A DNA stretch of 64,000 bases from a virus. Both the position numbers and the translations under genes were made by a program. Below the pieces are notes generated by a model, which had not been told where the DNA came from, made no database searches, and saw nothing but the letters and a program-made list of their open reading frames with translations. This document shows, piece after piece, positions 60,834 through 64,000 of the stretch. Location: IMG/VR virus record IMGVR_UViG_3300009164_005114, positions 1 through 64,000 of that record; one strand, written 5' to 3'. How positions within the stretch are numbered: position 1 is the stretch's first letter; every line of letters begins with the position of its first letter.

Positions 60834-61634
60834 ATGTATAATTTGTCAGTAATATCAAGTTTTGGTTTAGACGTTAGTTTTCAAACCGAAAAATTTTGTG
60901 AATTGTACGCGGATATGATTCCAAACACACCTAAAGAGTCAATTAGGATTTTATGGGTTATGGAACCCAATGGAGTTTCAGGGTTTAGACAGAACGCAAT
61001 AGATAACCATGGAAAATTTGATTTAATTTTAACTGGTGATAAAGAAATTTTGGCATCATGCCCAAATGCAAAACTGTTCCCTTATGGTACAACTTGGATT
61101 AAAGATTTTGAATTTCCTGAACAAAAAGAATATTGTATTACAACATTAATTGGAGGTAAGACACAATGTTCGGGTCATGTATTAAGACATTCAGTACCTG
61201 AAAAAAGTAAATTAATAACATCAATTCCTGTTCATTTATATAACAGCATTAATACTTCGTTTACCCCATTACCTGAAATGAGAAAAATGAAAAGTAATTT
61301 GTGGAAGAATGAATTATTTTATTCCCAATTTCATATTGTAATTGAAAATGTGACTGAGGATAATTGGTTTACAGAAAAATTAATTGATTGTTTCCAAACA
61401 AAAACAATTCCAATTTATATTGGATGTGATAATATTGGAGATTATTTTGATTTAAGGGGTATGTTCCATGTAAAAACATTAGATGAAATGGTTGAGGTAT
61501 GTAATACAATTACACCTGAAACATATCAAAATATTTTAGAATATGTTAATATAAATTATGAAAAGTCCATGAATTACCATGACTTTAGAAAAAGGATTGA
61601 AAACGAAGTTAAATTATTTATTTCAAATAACTAA
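60834..61634 (+). CDS. GT10-type (alpha-1,3-fucosyltransferase-like) glycosyltransferase
   Basis: A 266-aa protein. The conserved donor-binding region FHIVIENVTEDNWFTEKLID, followed by TIPIYIGCDNIGDYF (about 166-202), matches the C-terminal block of GT10 fucosyltransferases (FxxxFENS...TEKLxxA...PIYxG). The N-terminal acceptor domain (YNLSVISSFG) is divergent. It lies one base after glf and precedes a GT11 gene and a GDP-fucose-synthase-like gene, so GDP-fucose or a related GDP-6-deoxysugar is the likely donor. Confidence 0.82.
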   Translation: MYNLSVISSFGLDVSFQTEKFCELYADMIPNTPKESIRILWVMEPNGVSGFRQNAIDNHGKFDLILTGDKEILASCPNAKLFPYGTTWIKDFEFPEQKEYCITTLIGGKTQCSGHVLRHSVPEKSKLITSIPVHLYNSINTSFTPLPEMRKMKSNLWKNELFYSQFHIVIENVTEDNWFTEKLIDCFQTKTIPIYIGCDNIGDYFDLRGMFHVKTLDEMVEVCNTITPETYQNILEYVNINYEKSMNYHDFRKRIENEVKLFISNN

Positions 61635-61637
61635 AAT

Positions 61638-62420
61638 ATGGATGTAGTATCAACAAGATTAATGGGCGGATTAGGAAACATAATGTTTCAAATTGCCGCA
61701 GCATATAGTGTATCTCTTAGAGATAATAAAGAAATGATTTGTGATACAAGGGATATGATGATACCTCACAAACCATATACTTTTTATCTTGATAATATTT
61801 TTAGAAAAGTAAAATTTTCGGACAGCTTATCTATTTTAAATCCTATTGGAGAATGTGGATTCCATTACTGCGATATACCAAAAATTCAAGGTAATGTTAA
61901 GTTAATTGGTCATTTTCAAAGTGAAAAATATTTTATTAATCACAAAAATGAATTATTAGATTTATTTGAAATTGATGAAAAAACTAAAACAACTTTATTA
62001 GAAAAATACGGTGAGGTTCTTAATCAAGATACGTGTTCAATCCATGTTAGAAGAGGGGATTATTTAGGACTACCCAATCATCACCCAACTCAACCAATTA
62101 GTTATTATGAAAATGCAATTAAAATTATTGGAGAAGAAAAACATTTTTTAATATTTTCTGATGACATAAAATGGTGTGAAGAAAATTTTAATTTCTTAAA
62201 AAATAAAACATTTGTTTCAGGTAATCTGGACTATGAAGACCTATACCTAATGTCAATGTGTAAACATAATATAATTGCCAACTCAACCTTTAGCTGGTGG
62301 GGAGCATGGTTAAATAAAAATGAAAGTAAACAAGTTGTTATACCATCAAAATGGTTTGGAATTTCTAATTCACATTTAAACACTAATGACTTATATTGTG
62401 ATAAATGGATTAAACTATGA
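61638..62420 (+). CDS. GT11 alpha-1,2-fucosyltransferase-like
   Basis: A 260-aa protein with the GT11 signature: GGLGNIMFQIA (10-20), the GDP-binding HVRRGDYLG (136-144) and NSTFSWWGAWLN (215-226). These enzymes add fucose, or other GDP-6-deoxysugars, to galactose-type residues. The stop overlaps the next gene by 4 bases. With the GT10 gene and the Fcl-like gene it forms a deoxy-sugar module. Confidence 0.92.
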   Translation: MDVVSTRLMGGLGNIMFQIAAAYSVSLRDNKEMICDTRDMMIPHKPYTFYLDNIFRKVKFSDSLSILNPIGECGFHYCDIPKIQGNVKLIGHFQSEKYFINHKNELLDLFEIDEKTKTTLLEKYGEVLNQDTCSIHVRRGDYLGLPNHHPTQPISYYENAIKIIGEEKHFLIFSDDIKWCEENFNFLKNKTFVSGNLDYEDLYLMSMCKHNIIANSTFSWWGAWLNKNESKQVVIPSKWFGISNSHLNTNDLYCDKWIKL

Positions 62421-63340
62421 AAGTATTAGTAACAGGTTCTAATGGATTACTAGGTAATGCATTAAAAGAATTATTAGGTGAAGGTCATATCTACCATACA
62501 AGAAAAGATGCTGATTTAACCGATGAAAAATTAACCAAAGAATACATCACACATCATGTGAAAAATTCTGGAGTAGACACAATCATACATTGTGCAGCAA
62601 AGGTTGGAGGGGTTCAAGCAAACTCAACAAACAATGAAACATTTTTTATTGAGAACTACAACATAAATAATAATGTTATAAGTGCGGCATTTGAGAATGG
62701 AGTTAAAAACTTTGTAAATTTATCCTCCACTTGTATTTTCCCCGACTCTAACATTACATACCCACTAACAGCCGACCAAATAGATATCGCACCTCCTCAC
62801 CCATCTAACCATGGGTATTCTTATGCAAAAAGATTATCAGGATATCAAACAAAAATCATTAGACAATTAACGGGTAATAATTGGATTACAATTGTACCAA
62901 CAAATGTTTATGGTCCACACGATAATTTCCATCCTGACCATAGTCACATGATTCCTGGTATTATTCACAGAGCGTATAACTGTAAACAAAATAATGAGGA
63001 CTTTGTAGTTTGGGGAGATGGTAGTCCTTTAAGACAATTCATCCACTCAAAAGATTTAGCGAAAGTTATTTTATGGGCAATTGATAATTGGAATAGTGAT
63101 GTTCCATTTATGGCGGTTAACGATAACGAGCATTCAGTTATGGATATTGTTAAGATAGTTGCCAAAAAATTTGAAATTGCAGATAACAATTTAATTTTTG
63201 ACGAAACAAAACCAAGAGGTCAATTTAGAAAACCAGCAAAATCAGACATACCTAAAGATTACGAATACATTAACCTTGAAACAGGGATAACCGAAACCAT
63301 TGATTGGTTTATTAACAACTATAATACATTAAGAAAATGA
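62417..63340 (+). CDS. GDP-L-fucose synthase-like reductase/epimerase (Fcl/ColC group)
   Basis: A 307-aa short-chain dehydrogenase. The NADP site is GSNGLLGNA (7-15), the conserved block is HCAAKVGGVQANS (58-70), the catalytic area is SSTCIFP, and YSYAK (Y134, K138) is the YxxxK pair. The region SPLRQFIHSKDLAK is typical of the family. It would convert a GDP-4-keto-6-deoxymannose to GDP-L-fucose. Because the next gene is ColD-like, it could instead be the ColC-type enzyme making GDP-L-colitose. No GDP-mannose 4,6-dehydratase gene is in the window. Confidence 0.9.
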   Translation: MKVLVTGSNGLLGNALKELLGEGHIYHTRKDADLTDEKLTKEYITHHVKNSGVDTIIHCAAKVGGVQANSTNNETFFIENYNINNNVISAAFENGVKNFVNLSSTCIFPDSNITYPLTADQIDIAPPHPSNHGYSYAKRLSGYQTKIIRQLTGNNWITIVPTNVYGPHDNFHPDHSHMIPGIIHRAYNCKQNNEDFVVWGDGSPLRQFIHSKDLAKVILWAIDNWNSDVPFMAVNDNEHSVMDIVKIVAKKFEIADNNLIFDETKPRGQFRKPAKSDIPKDYEYINLETGITETIDWFINNYNTLRK

Positions 63341-64000
63341 AAAGAATTGATTTAATTCAAGACACTATTGATAACCAAGATATTGATAATTTAATTACAT
63401 GGTTACAAAATTACCCAAGATTAACTAAAGGTTCAAAAACAATTGAATTTGAAAATAAGTGGTCTCAATGGTTGGGGTCAAAATATTCTGTTTTTGTTAA
63501 CTCAGGTTCATCCGCAAATTTACTTATGCTATACGCATTGAAAATTCTTAACAAAATGAAGAACAATAAAGTTTGTGTCCCAACATTATGTTGGGCAACA
63601 GATTTGGCGCCTGTACTTCAATTTGATATGGAACCATTATTGATTGACTGTAATTTAGATAATTTGTCAGTTGATTTAGAACATTTGGAGGAAGTGTTTA
63701 AAACCGAAAATCCATCTGTATTAATTTTAGTTTCAGTATTGGGATTATCACCTGATATGGATTCTATTGTTGAGTTGTGTAAAAAATATGATGTTATATT
63801 ACTTGAAGACAACTGTGAGTCACAGGGGACTAAATTCAAAGGTACTAAACTTGGTAACTTTGGTTTAATGTCATCATTCTCAACTTATTTTGGTCACACT
63901 ATGTCGACAATTGAAGGTGGAATTATTTCAACAAACGATGAAGAAATTTACAACACATTACTACAACTTAGAAGTCACGGTTGGGATAGAGATTTATCTA
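63337..64000 (+). CDS. ColD-like PLP-dependent dehydratase (DegT fold), C-terminus beyond window
   Basis: The 221 codons present belong to the DegT/DnrJ/EryC1 PLP family. The PLP phosphate site is VNSGSSANLLMLYA (54-67), the cofactor Asp lies in LLEDNCES (D158) and the active-site loop is STYFGHTMSTIEGG (182-195). The usual PLP-binding Lys is His187. Lys-to-His at this place marks the sugar 3-dehydratases, ColD of colitose synthesis (GDP-4-keto-6-deoxymannose 3-dehydratase, His188), rather than aminotransferases. It overlaps the Fcl-like gene by 4 bases (ATGA). The end lies past the right edge. Confidence 0.85.
   Translation, partial: MKRIDLIQDTIDNQDIDNLITWLQNYPRLTKGSKTIEFENKWSQWLGSKYSVFVNSGSSANLLMLYALKILNKMKNNKVCVPTLCWATDLAPVLQFDMEPLLIDCNLDNLSVDLEHLEEVFKTENPSVLILVSVLGLSPDMDSIVELCKKYDVILLEDNCESQGTKFKGTKLGNFGLMSSFSTYFGHTMSTIEGGIISTNDEEIYNTLLQLRSHGWDRDLS

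Noticed and set aside
1-64000. tRNA genes, inteins, homing endonucleases, insertion sequences, integrase or attachment sites
   Set aside because: I looked in all intergenic gaps and within nrdA, nrdB and polymerase frames and saw none; reading by eye cannot exclude a degenerate tRNA.

Overview
This window looks like part of the genome of a large, AT-rich, contractile-tailed phage of the T4 supergroup. It carries a T4-type replication and recombination set: ribonucleotide reductase, gp41-like helicase, RNase H/FEN-like exonuclease, UvsX, gp32-like SSB and a family B DNA polymerase. It also carries T4-type tail genes: sheath, tube, tail chaperone, a tape-measure-like protein, a gp53-like wedge protein and very large baseplate proteins. 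The host is not stated by the sequence. Three things point weakly to Bacteroidota: a promoter before the gp32-like gene that fits the Bacteroidota -33 TTTG / -7 TAnnTTTG pattern, few recognisable Shine-Dalgarno sequences, and a class Ia R2 protein of the [13 protein letters not shown] type. I saw no tRNA, CRISPR array, insertion sequence, intein or integrase, and no gene-free stretch longer than about 190 bases.

Layout. 1-7.4 kb (minus strand) is a replication operon read from gp32-like to uvsX, exonuclease, a small unknown, helicase, nrdB and nrdA; nrdA runs off the left edge. A promoter and a terminator separate it from the late genes. 7.5-31 kb (minus) is neck, tail and baseplate morphogenesis: three small neck/terminator-type proteins, a 1077-aa sheath, a HAD-like protein, tail tube, a tail chaperone with a probable +1 programmed frameshift, tape measure, and two giant baseplate proteins (1672 and 2453 aa). 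31-35.9 kb (plus) holds an SNF2-type helicase, an unusual Mn-type superoxide dismutase fused to a nuclease-like domain, and a gp13-like neck protein. 35.8-38.6 kb (minus) is DNA polymerase. 38.7-48.7 kb (minus) pairs adhesin-like virion proteins, two of them with long mucin-like Thr/Pro tracts, with four adjacent glycosyltransferase genes, one of the peptide-modifying GlcNAc-transferase type. 48.7-51.4 kb (plus) is a set of small proteins, probably head or virion related, including a WYL-domain protein. 51.5 kb to the right edge (plus) is a tightly packed sugar operon of glycosyltransferases, UDP-galactopyranose mutase, GT10- and GT11-type fucosyltransferases, a GDP-fucose-synthase-like reductase and a ColD-like dehydratase. 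A DEDDy exonuclease and dUTPase are embedded in it.

How it fits together. The early block supplies dNTPs and recombination-dependent replication. The middle builds a contractile tail. The right-hand 25 kb looks like a phage-encoded glycan pathway whose likely target is the phage's own Thr/Pro-rich fibres, though a host-surface target cannot be excluded. A recurring TATTTAT element lies close upstream of most late transcription units and is the best candidate for a late promoter core.
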